64,000 nucleotides of DNA from Nocardia anaemiae NBRC 100462 (GCF_001612725.1 NZ_BDAZ01000004.1:62001-126000), one strand, 5' to 3'; counted from the stretch's first letter, positions 25,129 through 33,161 are shown. Notes: generated by a model not told the origin, from the sequence alone. Numbers and translations: made by a program.

Positions 25129-25646
25129 TTCGAGGCACCGATAGCCGGGGGCGCTGTCACGCCCAGTTGGGTTGGGGTGCCGATCTGGCTGGCTTCCACA
25201 TTCGCCTTCAGCTCGTTATAGCGAGCGGCGAATTCTTGATCCTGCTCTACGTATTTTTCGGCGATTGCTCGGTGGAGGTTTTGGATGTTGTCGACGATCT
25301 CGTAGTGCTGCTGGAGAATGTCATAGACGTTGTTGTCCGAGTCGGTGGTTGGATTGACAATCATGGCTTTACCACGGAAACGAGCCACCAGCGTGTTGGC
25401 AGAGGTCATGCCATCCGTCGTCTCACCGAGGCCCCAATGCTCACGACGCGAGATCTTTTGCGCGATCCGCTGAAGTTGCGAGATCTCATCTTTGAATGCC
25501 TGGCAGTCGCGTTCAATGTAGACGAATTCGTCGGCGTTGACACGCACTTCGTTACTGAAACTGACGGTGAGCTTTCCGTCCTGGGCGTCCTTGATCGCAC
25601 TGGCCAATGGCCCCCCCGATGACGGTGTCGTGGATTCGCCGCTCAT
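25125..25646 (-). CDS. Unknown helical protein coupled to the PPE-like gene
   Basis: 173 residues from ATG 25646 (GAGG upstream); a longer frame exists but overlaps the lipoprotein gene. Helical with repeated charged stretches (YIERDCQAFKDEISQLQRI, then LHRAIAEKYVEQDQEFAARY), suggesting coiled coil. No signal peptide. It could be the small partner that pairs with the PPE-like protein, as PE or WXG100 proteins do; ATGA overlap supports joint production. It lacks a clear WXG motif, so this is inference. Confidence 0.62.
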   Translation of the reverse strand: MSGESTTPSSGGPLASAIKDAQDGKLTVSFSNEVRVNADEFVYIERDCQAFKDEISQLQRIAQKISRREHWGLGETTDGMTSANTLVARFRGKAMIVNPTTDSDNNVYDILQQHYEIVDNIQNLHRAIAEKYVEQDQEFAARYNELKANVEASQIGTPTQLGVTAPPAIGASK

Positions 25647-25701
25647 AGTTCGTTTTCCTCCCCAGTGGTCTCCGGCCGGATCGACCGGAGGTGGTTCAAG
25701 T

Positions 25702-26274
25702 CTAGAGGGTGGCCGGTATCGCTGGAACAATCTGATCCGCGAGGCGCTTCGCGATCTCGCAAGAGTGCTGATTCCCAGACTTCCGGCGTGACGGTGGGTT
25801 ATCGATGCTGATCTCAAGGCTGCCGCCTTTCAGCTCGACGTTGATTGCGCAGTCCGCGTGCGGATCCTGCCCGCTGACGTGGGACGTGAGTGCGGCTCGC
25901 CCGCCGACCGTGAGTTCCTCGTCGACCGTAAAGTCCTTGTTGGCTCGCACCATCGCCAGGGTTATGTTCGTGGTATCGATCGTGGCACCGTATCCGTCGG
26001 ACTGAATCCAGCCGCAGCCGCGCCACTTGATGCCGCCCGGCCTATCTGTTTGGTCTGGTTCGGGCTTGATCAGCTGCTCCTGCTGAATCATCGACTGCGG
26101 AAGATCCTTACAGGCATCAAACCCCGCTGGCACATCCGCCGCGACGGTCGGCGTTACCGAAGTGCTGTTTGCGTTGCCGCCCTTCGATTCCCCACCAGAG
26201 TTGCATGCCGAAACCAGCATGATCAGCCCCGCACCGAGAACCACACCCCGGACCACACTGCTCCAGCTGGCCAT
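25702..26274 (-). CDS. DUF3558-family lipoprotein
   Basis: 190 residues from ATG 26274 (GAGAGGA upstream). Signal peptide with lipobox LVSAC, so anchored outside. The DUF3558 pattern is present: FDACKDLPQSMI, then WRGCGWIQSDGYGATI, GGRAALTSH, and ADCAINVEL with paired cysteines. The family is abundant in Nocardia and Mycobacterium; function unknown. First gene of the segment leading to the PPE-like and espG genes, 55 bases before the next start. Confidence 0.82.
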   Translation of the reverse strand: MASWSSVVRGVVLGAGLIMLVSACNSGGESKGGNANSTSVTPTVAADVPAGFDACKDLPQSMIQQEQLIKPEPDQTDRPGGIKWRGCGWIQSDGYGATIDTTNITLAMVRANKDFTVDEELTVGGRAALTSHVSGQDPHADCAINVELKGGSLEISIDNPPSRRKSGNQHSCEIAKRLADQIVPAIPATL

Positions 26275-26476
26275 CTCGTCCTCTCGCACCGGTGCCATCC
26301 CAGACCTGGGGTCGGACCGGCTTCCCCGCCCCCGCAAGCTCGTCTAGACCGTACCGGCCAGCTCACCAGCACGCAAAGCATTCCTGGCGGTTTCGATCCC
26401 GGAGGAACGCTGAATTAGGAAGAACCCCAGATGCCGAAGCACCTGGGGTCGCAATGAGTTCCCATACGCACGCCGT

Positions 26477-26683
26477 TCAGGACTGCTCGAACTCCCCGCC
26501 CTGCACACCCGCCGTAAAGGCATCCCACTCGGCGGGACCGAATACAAGTGCCGGGCCCATGGGGTTCTTCGAGTCCCGTACCCCGACCATGCCACCGTGG
26601 AGGTGAGCAACTTCCACGCAGTCTTTTGTCGAGCTGCTGCGGCTGCTCTTGTACCACTTCGCCCCGGACAGATCGACACTCAC
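26477..26683 (-). CDS. DUF397-domain protein
   Basis: 68 residues: WYKSSRSSSTKDCVEVAHLH, then GVRDSKNPMGPALVFGPAEW. DUF397 proteins pair with an XRE/DUF5753 regulator in actinomycetes, often affecting differentiation or antibiotic production, sometimes proposed as toxin-antitoxin-like couples. Its ATG overlaps the regulator stop (ATGA). Confidence 0.92.
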   Translation of the reverse strand: MSVDLSGAKWYKSSRSSSTKDCVEVAHLHGGMVGVRDSKNPMGPALVFGPAEWDAFTAGVQGGEFEQS

Positions 26684-27570
26684 GCTCTGTGCTCCTTCGC
26701 CACAGCCAGGATCTTTCGCCTGGACTTGCTCTCATCCAACGCTACACGTCCGATCTCGGCGAGCGCAGTCCGATAAGGTGCCACCTCCGCCTCGCGTTCC
26801 AGGTAGAGGTCACCTGTGTATTCCTCCACGTAGACGATCGGCGGTTCCGTGAGCTTGGACTGCGGCAGGGGTGGAAACTCCATGAGCGAGCACGATCCGA
26901 CGAGCACACCGAGATGGTTGCGGGCGTTGAACGGGACAACTCGTATCGAAACATTTGGCAGGGCACCGACTTCGGTCAAATGCCGCAGCTGTTCACTCAT
27001 CACTGCTGGACCGCCCATCTCCTCGCGCAGTACAGCTTCCGAGAGCAATACCTCGACAGTGAATCCCGGATCCTCCAAGCGTCTCTGTCTGCGTATTGCC
27101 CATTCAATACGCTTCTCTATCAGCTCAGAAGGCAGCTCGGGAGACTCGATCCAAGCTATCGCACGGCGGTAGTCCGGCGTCTGGAGCAGACCCGGAAGTA
27201 CGGCCACCTTCCATGCCGTCAGGCGACTGGCAGCCTCCTCCAAAGCCAGATAGTGGTCGAAGTCCCCGGTGATCTGATCGGCATACGAACGCCACCAGCC
27301 ACCACCGCGTTCCCGCGCGGCTCGCACTTCCTGCACCAGTCCCAACAGGATTCGCCGTTCGTCGTCGGTGGCCGCGTAGGCGTCGCACAGGGCGTTGATC
27401 TGAAAGCTGGTGATCCGGGTCGATCGCCCCTCCTCGATGCGGCCGATCGATTGCGGGGAGGTTTCGGCCAGTCTGGCCGCCTCGGCTTGGTACATGCCCT
27501 TGACTGTCCGTAATCGGCGCAGTTCACGACCGAGGGCACGACGCGCGAGGGTACTGCCGGTAACGCTCAT
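26680..27570 (-). CDS. XRE-family regulator with DUF5753 domain
   Basis: 296 residues. N-terminal helix-turn-helix (RLRTVKGMYQAEAARLAETS, then QSIGRIEEGRSTR) and a C-terminal DUF5753 domain (VLPGLLQTPDYRRAI, then RRQRRL and LSEAVLREEMGG). It binds DNA and probably the DUF397 partner. A TCACTA/TAGTGA palindrome lies just before its ATG, consistent with autoregulation. Confidence 0.92.
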   Translation of the reverse strand: MSVTGSTLARRALGRELRRLRTVKGMYQAEAARLAETSPQSIGRIEEGRSTRITSFQINALCDAYAATDDERRILLGLVQEVRAARERGGGWWRSYADQITGDFDHYLALEEAASRLTAWKVAVLPGLLQTPDYRRAIAWIESPELPSELIEKRIEWAIRRQRRLEDPGFTVEVLLSEAVLREEMGGPAVMSEQLRHLTEVGALPNVSIRVVPFNARNHLGVLVGSCSLMEFPPLPQSKLTEPPIVYVEEYTGDLYLEREAEVAPYRTALAEIGRVALDESKSRRKILAVAKEHRA

Positions 27571-27580
27571 ATCGTTAGCC

Positions 27581-27594
27581 TCACTATGTAGTGA
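27581..27594. promoter_or_regulatory. Palindrome upstream of the XRE gene
   Basis: TCACTA-TG-TAGTGA, a perfect 6-2-6 palindrome 10 bases before the XRE start codon. Probable operator of the XRE regulator. Confidence 0.55.
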
Positions 27595-27838
27595 CCGGAC
27601 TTTTGGAAGCCGTCAGCAGGTGGCGCTCACGTGGCGGTATCCGCGGAGAAAGTTTGGCGATAATACGACGGAAGCGGGCGATTGGGGATGCCGTTTTCCG
27701 AAGGCCGGGTGTGTACTTGCATCACCCCCGGTAGCCGGGAAGCGCCCACTGCCTGAGCGAAATAGTTTGTAGCACAGGTAGTTTCGGCCGCGGCTGCCCG
27801 GTATTCCAATCCCCCACACCCACATTCGGAGTATCCGC

Positions 27839-28024
27839 ATGAACGGCCTGCCGGTAACGAACCATAGCGAATTGCCCGTGATGACAATCGAATACGCGCA
27901 TCTGATCATGCAGAGCCACTTGGACTGCCAGGCGTCGATGTGCCCGGTCAAGGCGCAGGCGAAGAAGCGGCTCATCGAGGCCGGTCGGCTCGTCCCGGCC
28001 GATGTCCCACACCTGGGGTTCTGA
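27839..28024 (+). CDS. Small protein 1 of a tiny-gene array
   Basis: 61 residues; GGAG lies seven bases before ATG 27839 (an internal ATG at 27881 is possible). It contains LDCQASMCPVKAQAKKRLIE, with two Cys, and looks helical and soluble. Family not recognised. One base separates its stop from the next ATG, the first of several tightly packed tiny genes. Confidence 0.55.
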   Translation: MNGLPVTNHSELPVMTIEYAHLIMQSHLDCQASMCPVKAQAKKRLIEAGRLVPADVPHLGF

Positions 28025-28025
28025 T

Positions 28026-28244
28026 ATGGCCACAGATCCCATCCGGCACCAGCTTCCGCGCCATGCGATGTCACCGGCACAGATGCATCGGGAGATCGCC
28101 CACGACCGGCACGCCGACTGCACGGTGTGGACGTGTGAAATGTTGCGCCGCTGTTGGACCCGCCTGATCGAGACGGGGCATCCGCACCCCACCGATTCTC
28201 CCGCCGACTGCCCCAGTTGCACCAGATCCTCTGCCCGACAATAG
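28026..28244 (+). CDS. Small cysteine-rich protein 2 of the array
   Basis: 72 residues with five Cys and several His: DCTVWTCEMLRRCW, then ADCPSC. The spacing suggests a bound zinc. It starts one base after the previous stop. Not recognised; short zinc proteins in such arrays often belong to mobile elements or regulator loci. Confidence 0.5.
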   Translation: MATDPIRHQLPRHAMSPAQMHREIAHDRHADCTVWTCEMLRRCWTRLIETGHPHPTDSPADCPSCTRSSARQ

Positions 28245-28279
28245 ATCTCGAATACGGAATAACCAAGGGATGCTGCCCA

Positions 28280-28381
28280 ATGCTTCTGATCGTCCTCCCA
28301 TCCCGTATGTGGCCGGTCTGTGCCGTGGTGGAACTTCATGCCGATCCGAGCGCGGAGAACACCGGTCAGGCGGGCCGATGA
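28280..28381 (+). CDS. Very small ORF 3 of the array (33 residues)
   Basis: ATG 28280 with AAGGGA ten bases upstream. It encodes MLLIVLPSRMWPVCAVVELH plus a polar tail. The TGA overlaps the next ATG as ATGA, the main reason to believe it is translated. It may be a leader that couples translation of the next gene. Confidence 0.35.
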   Translation: MLLIVLPSRMWPVCAVVELHADPSAENTGQAGR

Positions 28382-28608
28382 GCGCCAGAAAGCCGAACCG
28401 GCGCCAATCCGACCGCAATCCAGCACTGCCGCAACGTAATCCGTTCATCGGTCCCCCGGTCATCTACAGCGGTGCACCAGCCGATGTAGTCGAGCGGTTC
28501 GCGGACGCGGTCCGGGAATGGGCGAATCAGCCGGTGCCCGCCAAGCCATCCCAGTGGCTGGGTGTCGATTCCCCCGACACCGGGCGTGCTGACCGAGAAG
28601 GGGCGTGA
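28378..28608 (+). CDS. Small protein 4 of the array
   Basis: 76 residues: basic, Pro-rich N-terminus, then VIYSGAPADVVERFADAVREW, a helix, and a disordered end. ATGA overlap with the preceding tiny frame and TGATG overlap with the next gene. No family recognised. Confidence 0.5.
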   Translation: MSARKPNRRQSDRNPALPQRNPFIGPPVIYSGAPADVVERFADAVREWANQPVPAKPSQWLGVDSPDTGRADREGA

Positions 28609-28901
28609 TGCGTCGAGATAGATTGCGGACCACCCGAACTCAGAACGGTGGCAAGCTCGCCGTGTGGCAGTTGGCAGGGGTCTCGGCCCGCATATTACGT
28701 GCGCAATTCACTTCCGAGTCCTTCGCCGCCTATTGCCTGCCCTCGCGCACGCCGCTTCCGGCAGCCCAACCCGGGACCGTCATATTCGATCCGTATCCCG
28801 ATCTGGCGGCCGCTCGGGAATTACTCCCCGAGCACGACGACCTGTGGAACGCGCTTCGAGATGACTACTGGGCCGCACTGCGGACGGGTAAGCCACTGTG
28901 A
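28608..28901 (+). CDS. Small protein 5 of the array
   Basis: 97 residues from ATG 28608, overlapping the previous stop by one base; a GTG at 28605 is an alternative. Basic N-terminus (MRRDRLRTTR), then GGKLAVWQLAGVSARILRAQ and an acidic C-terminal helix (YPDLAAARELLPEHDDLW). No family recognised. Last gene of the plus-strand array. Confidence 0.5.
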   Translation: MRRDRLRTTRTQNGGKLAVWQLAGVSARILRAQFTSESFAAYCLPSRTPLPAAQPGTVIFDPYPDLAAARELLPEHDDLWNALRDDYWAALRTGKPL

Positions 28902-28985
28902 GTACCTAATGAATCGAATGCGCGTGTACGGGCCGCCCGTGACCGCTGCGCCGGGTTGAGAACTCATCGCCATGTCGAGGCGAAG

Positions 28986-29537
28986 TCACTGCACAGTGAC
29001 TTCGTTGTCCACGGGCTGCGCCCGCTGGAGAATCTCGTCGACGGTCTGCTCCACGGTGAGATCAGATGTGTCCAACCACAATCCGATGCGCGAGGTCTGC
29101 GCTCGCAGCACCTCATCCAGGCTGTCGACGGTGAACCCGTCGTAGGCGATCTTGTCCCGGCCCGCCTCGCGCGCGGCGACCGCGGCCGGTTTCGGTGCGA
29201 GCACCACCACATACCGCGGCCGGGTCCGGATGCGCTCGAGCGTGTAGGGCAGGAACTCCCCGAGCACGACATCCTGAATGATCGCGGTGAATCCGGCCGC
29301 GGCGTACGCATCGGCCGTGCGCGCGGCCAGCGTATGCCGTAACCGCAGTTGCTCCAATGCTTCCGTCGATGGTTCCGGACTCATCTCCGCCCGTCCACCG
29401 ATAATGAAGCGCCGAAACGCATCCCCACGCACATGCGCCGAACGCGGCAACCGCTCCGCCAACGCCTGCGCAACCGTAGACTTCCCAGCAGCCTGGATAC
29501 CGGTGATCAAATAAACAGCGGATCCCATACCCGCCAT
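28986..29537 (-). CDS. P-loop NTPase / small-molecule kinase-like protein
   Basis: 183 residues. Walker A is GIQAAGKST near residue 13-21; a Walker B-like segment follows in FTAIIQDVVLGEF; LAPKPAAVAAREAGRDK is a lid-like region. This resembles the AAA_33/chloramphenicol-phosphotransferase and adenylylsulphate-kinase-like group, which phosphorylate small molecules. The ATG at 29537 is used; ATG 29528 is an alternative. The toxin-antitoxin pair lies just upstream on the same strand; substrate unknown. Confidence 0.75.
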   Translation of the reverse strand: MAGMGSAVYLITGIQAAGKSTVAQALAERLPRSAHVRGDAFRRFIIGGRAEMSPEPSTEALEQLRLRHTLAARTADAYAAAGFTAIIQDVVLGEFLPYTLERIRTRPRYVVVLAPKPAAVAAREAGRDKIAYDGFTVDSLDEVLRAQTSRIGLWLDTSDLTVEQTVDEILQRAQPVDNEVTVQ

Positions 29538-29575
29538 AATCGCAGCCGAGCGCTACTCATTTCGGGCGCGGTTGC

Positions 29576-29905
29576 TCAGCTAGCGCGGTGGATCGGATGC
29601 AGTCGTGATAGGGCGCGCACCGCGTCGGCGCGCGAAATGAGCTGGTCGCCATCGAGTTCGGCGATGGCCGCCTCCATCCATTCCCGGATCAGTGTCGACA
29701 TGCCTATGCCGCGGCTGTCGGCGAGCTGCTTGACCCGGGTGTGCAGCTCCAGTGGCATGCGAATGGAGCTGGTCACCACTATGTCGTCGCCGGGGGCGAG
29801 TGGCGGCGGCGCCTTCTCCGGCGGGACCGGTTCGTCACTGAACCTCAGCCGATCCATGAACGCCGTCACTTCGTCCGGGGTGGACGGGAAATCCTGCTCG
29901 CTCAT
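29576..29905 (-). CDS. BrnA-like ribbon-helix-helix antitoxin
   Basis: 109 residues from ATG 29905, which overlaps the toxin stop (TGATG). The C-terminal half holds a ribbon-helix-helix fold: VTSSIRMPLELHTRVKQLAD, then RGIGMSTLIREWMEAAIAEL. The N-terminal half is disordered and acidic and would wrap the toxin. Gene order toxin then antitoxin matches BrnT/BrnA systems. A truncated homologue of the C-terminus lies at 22974. Confidence 0.78.
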   Translation of the reverse strand: MSEQDFPSTPDEVTAFMDRLRFSDEPVPPEKAPPPLAPGDDIVVTSSIRMPLELHTRVKQLADSRGIGMSTLIREWMEAAIAELDGDQLISRADAVRALSRLHPIHRAS

Positions 29906-30180
29906 CACCCGTTCTCCTGTTCCCACTCCTCGAACATTTTCAGTTCGTCGGCGCGCATTTCCCGGGCGCCGATGATCAGCCAGGTCCACTGGTCCTGTTG
30001 GCGCGTCGCCACGATCAGCGGCCGCCCGGTGCCGGTGCGACCCCAGACGGACAACACCGTCACGTGCCCATCATCGGCGATCCGCGGCCAGCGCCGTGCG
30101 CCTTCGAGGACTTGGCGTACCTCCCTGGGGCCGATGCCGATCAGATGCGCGAACGCCCAGTCCGGCCACTCGAACCCCAT
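29905..30180 (-). CDS. BrnT-like toxin
   Basis: 91 residues from ATG 30180 (GTG 30186 also possible). It begins MGFEWPDWAFAHL, has GRPLIVATRQQDQWTWLI and ends with GAREMRADELKMFEEWEQE, the order seen in BrnT RNase toxins (FEW start, G-R core, ISAR-x-M/T-x-x-E end). BrnT degrades RNA and is neutralised by BrnA. The match is by motif, not alignment. A palindrome covers its promoter. Confidence 0.7.
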   Translation of the reverse strand: MGFEWPDWAFAHLIGIGPREVRQVLEGARRWPRIADDGHVTVLSVWGRTGTGRPLIVATRQQDQWTWLIIGAREMRADELKMFEEWEQENG

Positions 30181-30187
30181 GCCCACA

Positions 30188-30203
30188 TACTACGCGCATA
30201 GTA
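30188..30203. promoter_or_regulatory. Near-perfect palindrome before the toxin gene
   Basis: TACTACGCGCATAGTA, seven of eight base pairs symmetrical, eight bases before ATG 30180. Likely autoregulatory operator bound by the ribbon-helix-helix antitoxin. Confidence 0.5.
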
Positions 30204-30292
30204 ACCGACCGATCGGTCCCAGTTTCATTTTTTGACGCAAGCTGGGTTCCGCCCGCGCGAAAACAACGGATTTGACGTCGCGTTCCGTGCGA

Positions 30293-32545
30293 TCAAGCCC
30301 CGCGGGCGGCGATGCGTTCCAGCGCGGCGAGGTCCTTTTCCAGTATCCGGAACAGCCAATACACGCCGATGAAAGCCAGCGCACTGCTGATGCAGAGAAG
30401 CCGCAGCGTCACGATGACGGCGGAAAGGTCTTGGGACGGAATGAAAGTCGCGGCCGCGACACCCAGCAGCGGCACCGCTGCGGCGGCGGCCAGGAAGTAC
30501 GTGCTGCGTACCTCGAGTCGATGCAGGCGGTGTGCATCCTGGGCGCCGAGTCCGCCGTGCGGGAGGAACATCGGATACAGCGACCGCACAGCGTAGAGGG
30601 TCACCAGGAAGTATGGGTAGGCCATTGCGACGCCGCACACGATTTGAGCGATGAAGAAGTAAACGTAGGACTCAACGGCGATATGGTTGCCGGTAGCCTC
30701 CATTATCACGGGGACCACCACGCCTGTGATCGCCCACAACGCACAGCAGATCAAGACGGTACGTTTGCCCAGCCGTAACGTGTCGGCCCTGGCTCGGGTG
30801 AGGGTGTCCGCGTTATAGGACCGGCCCTTGCGCAGCCCACGCGCGACCGACCAAAGCCTGGCGATCAGGATGTTGATGACGACGAAGCCAATCAGGAAGC
30901 CGACTCCATAGGCCACGAACGTCACCTGCTCGAAGCGATATTGAGCCTGCACGTCGAGGTTGTCGATGATCAAAAGGTGATTGTGGCGGTGGTTGTAGAT
31001 GAGCGCGAGCGCATTCGGTACGGCGATAGCCAGCGCCATGATCGGGTGCATCAGCATGCGGGCACGCAGGCGCCAGCTTGTCGGCGGCGGGTCGATGAGG
31101 TTGCGGGCGCGGGCGTCGAGGCAGACTTCTAGCTGCTGGGCCATGTCGGCACCACGCGCCCAGCGGTTTTCCGGTTCGGGGTTGAGCGCCCGAACCAGGG
31201 CGCGCTGCAATGCCGCCGGGCAATCCCGGGGCAGATCCGAATACGGCAGCGCCTGTGGGCTGCGTGGTCGACGCTCCAACATCCCGGCCAAGGCGGCACG
31301 GTCATCGTCGGCCACGACATCGTCGTCGAACGGCTTGCGCCCGGTGAGCAATTCCCACAGCACGACGGCCAGGGCGTAGAGATCACTGCGAGTATCAAGA
31401 TCGTTGGCCGTAATCGGCAGGTCCGGATGCAGCGCGGCGAGTTGCTCTGGTGACATGTACGCCAGCGAGCCGCCGAAGTAGGCGATGGGATTGTCGCCGG
31501 AGACGTTGCCGCTGAAGCTGATGTTGAAGTCGGCCAGCTTGGGGACGCCATCTGCGGTGAGCAGAACATTGGCCGGTTTGACGTCGCGGTGCAGCACCCC
31601 GGCGTTGCCCGCGTAATCGAGCGCCTCGGCTAGCCTGCGCCCGAGCCACGCGACGGTTTCTGGCCAGGACAACTCGGCCAGCTCCGCCCGCTGTGGCGAT
31701 TCACTTGGCCGGATCTCGCCTTTCGCGGCAAGCACTTGATCGATCACCTCGAGCAGCATCACGCCACTGCGCTGAGCCTGCGGCGTAGCGCGGACGCGCT
31801 CGAGCACAGTGAAAAGCGTTCCGCCAGGCACATACTGCATGTACAGCAGACGCAACTTCCTGCGCTCCAGCACCCGCTGGTCGAAGATCCGCACGATGTA
31901 GTCGTGGTCGAGCTGAGCCAGCGTCTGTGGCTCGGTGCCGCTGTCACGGGAGATCTTCACTGCGACCAACCGCTGCATCGACCGTTGCCTGGCCAAGAAC
32001 ACCCGGGCAAAGGTGCCTCGTCCGAGACCGGCCATCAGGTCGAAGTCGTCGATCTTCTGTCCGGCGGCGAGGTCATCGAGGTTCGTCGGCTCGATCGGGA
32101 CCGTCATCGCCGTGCTGTGGTAGTCGTCGGTGGCGAGCATCTCCGAGAGCTGGTCGCTCTGCTCGGGGTAGGCCGCGGTGTACTCGGCGACCGCGACCGA
32201 GCTACCCGCCTGCTTGCGGACGTGAAATTCCTCGTAGATCAGATCCGGTGGCAGCGGCCAAGTACGCAATTCCGGCAGTTCCTCGACGTAATCGGCCAGC
32301 CGTTTCGGCGTCTTGCCGTACCGCCACCGGTTGGCCAGGTCCACCTTGATCAATTCGATAAGTGACACGCGGCGGATCGCGGGGGATTCCGGCAGGTAGG
32401 CGGCCAGCTTCGGCGGTGTAGCCGCCGTCCGCCAGGCCTCGGCAAAGCGCTCCACTGCTTCGGCGACCCGATTGACCTGCAAATTTCCGGGCGCGCGGTC
32501 GAATTCGGCCGTCGCCTCCGGACCTGGCGAGGCGGGGGACGCCAT
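30293..32545 (-). CDS. Second Ser/Thr kinase with polytopic membrane tail (paralogue of 5572-7845)
   Basis: 750 residues, colinear with the first copy through residue 350 without gaps: unknown domain with SLIELIKVDLANRW (61-74), GLGRGTFARV (173-182), Lys197, HRDVKPAN (319-326), DFN (339-341), SPEQ, then about six C-terminal helices. Differences cluster in the extreme N-terminus and the membrane region. The two genes are on opposite strands about 22 kb apart and have different neighbours, so this is an older dispersed duplication. It lies next to the toxin-antitoxin genes. Confidence 0.85.
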   Translation of the reverse strand: MASPASPGPEATAEFDRAPGNLQVNRVAEAVERFAEAWRTAATPPKLAAYLPESPAIRRVSLIELIKVDLANRWRYGKTPKRLADYVEELPELRTWPLPPDLIYEEFHVRKQAGSSVAVAEYTAAYPEQSDQLSEMLATDDYHSTAMTVPIEPTNLDDLAAGQKIDDFDLMAGLGRGTFARVFLARQRSMQRLVAVKISRDSGTEPQTLAQLDHDYIVRIFDQRVLERRKLRLLYMQYVPGGTLFTVLERVRATPQAQRSGVMLLEVIDQVLAAKGEIRPSESPQRAELAELSWPETVAWLGRRLAEALDYAGNAGVLHRDVKPANVLLTADGVPKLADFNISFSGNVSGDNPIAYFGGSLAYMSPEQLAALHPDLPITANDLDTRSDLYALAVVLWELLTGRKPFDDDVVADDDRAALAGMLERRPRSPQALPYSDLPRDCPAALQRALVRALNPEPENRWARGADMAQQLEVCLDARARNLIDPPPTSWRLRARMLMHPIMALAIAVPNALALIYNHRHNHLLIIDNLDVQAQYRFEQVTFVAYGVGFLIGFVVINILIARLWSVARGLRKGRSYNADTLTRARADTLRLGKRTVLICCALWAITGVVVPVIMEATGNHIAVESYVYFFIAQIVCGVAMAYPYFLVTLYAVRSLYPMFLPHGGLGAQDAHRLHRLEVRSTYFLAAAAAVPLLGVAAATFIPSQDLSAVIVTLRLLCISSALAFIGVYWLFRILEKDLAALERIAARGA

Positions 32546-32690
32546 GTGATCATCGTATCGCTGCCGCCGGGCTGAGGCCGACGTCAGGCCACGAAATCTC
32601 AGATATGAACCCCGAGTTGGGCCAGCCCATGGACGTTTCCGGAACGGACGGTCCTCGTGATGGCCGGATACGGACCGCAGCTGTGTCGGG

Positions 32691-33071
32691 TCATTCTCTG
32701 CTCTGAAGCGGCGCGGCGTATGCCCAATGCTCGATAAGAAGGCCGTCGACGACGCGGACCATGTCGACGCCGCCGGTCACGAAAGGCTTGCCAGTAGGTG
32801 CAGCGCCGAAGAAGTCACCGGTATGGGTGCCTCGGATGGTGTATCGGTTTGCGACCCATTCGCCGTTCTCCACGCTGTGCTCGGTGATCACTTCCATGTC
32901 GGGGCACCCGGCGCGCATCTGCTCCCACTTGCGCCGCCAGTCCTCTCGGGTGACCCGCACGCCTTGGTCGAGCGATTCCGGTGCGATGAGTCGCAGGCTG
33001 GTCTCGATGTCTCCATTGCGGCCCGCAATGATGGCTTGCACCACGGCCGCTGGCGATTTGGTGTCGGTCAC
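32691..33071 (-). CDS. SnoaL-like / NTF2-fold ester cyclase-type protein
   Basis: 126 residues from GTG 33071 (AGGAG six bases upstream). NTF2-like fold: AIIAGRNGDIETSLRLIAPE, then WRRKWEQMRAGCPDMEVITE, TIRGTHTGDFFGAAPTG (the SnoaL-like loop) and HWAYAAPL. Family members are polyketide cyclases or small isomerases. It is divergent from a TetR gene with two shared operator copies, so it is probably the TetR target. Substrate unknown. Confidence 0.82.
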   Translation of the reverse strand: MTDTKSPAAVVQAIIAGRNGDIETSLRLIAPESLDQGVRVTREDWRRKWEQMRAGCPDMEVITEHSVENGEWVANRYTIRGTHTGDFFGAAPTGKPFVTGGVDMVRVVDGLLIEHWAYAAPLQSRE

Positions 33072-33089
33072 GTCTCTCCTCTCACAAAA

Positions 33090-33105
33090 CGGGGAGTAGT
33101 CCCCG
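33090..33105. promoter_or_regulatory. TetR operator copy 1
   Basis: CGGGGAGTAGTCCCCG, 6-4-6 inverted repeat, next to the SnoaL-like gene start. Confidence 0.78.
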
Positions 33106-33123
33106 ATTGATAGGTCGACGATA

Positions 33124-33139
33124 CGGGGAGTAATCCCCG
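33124..33139. promoter_or_regulatory. TetR operator copy 2
   Basis: CGGGGAGTAATCCCCG, differing from copy 1 by one central base, 34 bases centre to centre, just before the TetR gene. Two copies between the divergent genes indicate joint repression. Confidence 0.8.
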
Positions 33140-33161
33140 GTTGGCAAGTACTCTGTGCCAC

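Noticed and set aside
27839..28901. Array considered as a CRISPR or tandem repeat
   Set aside because: No repeated spacers or units; the stretch is a series of distinct small frames.
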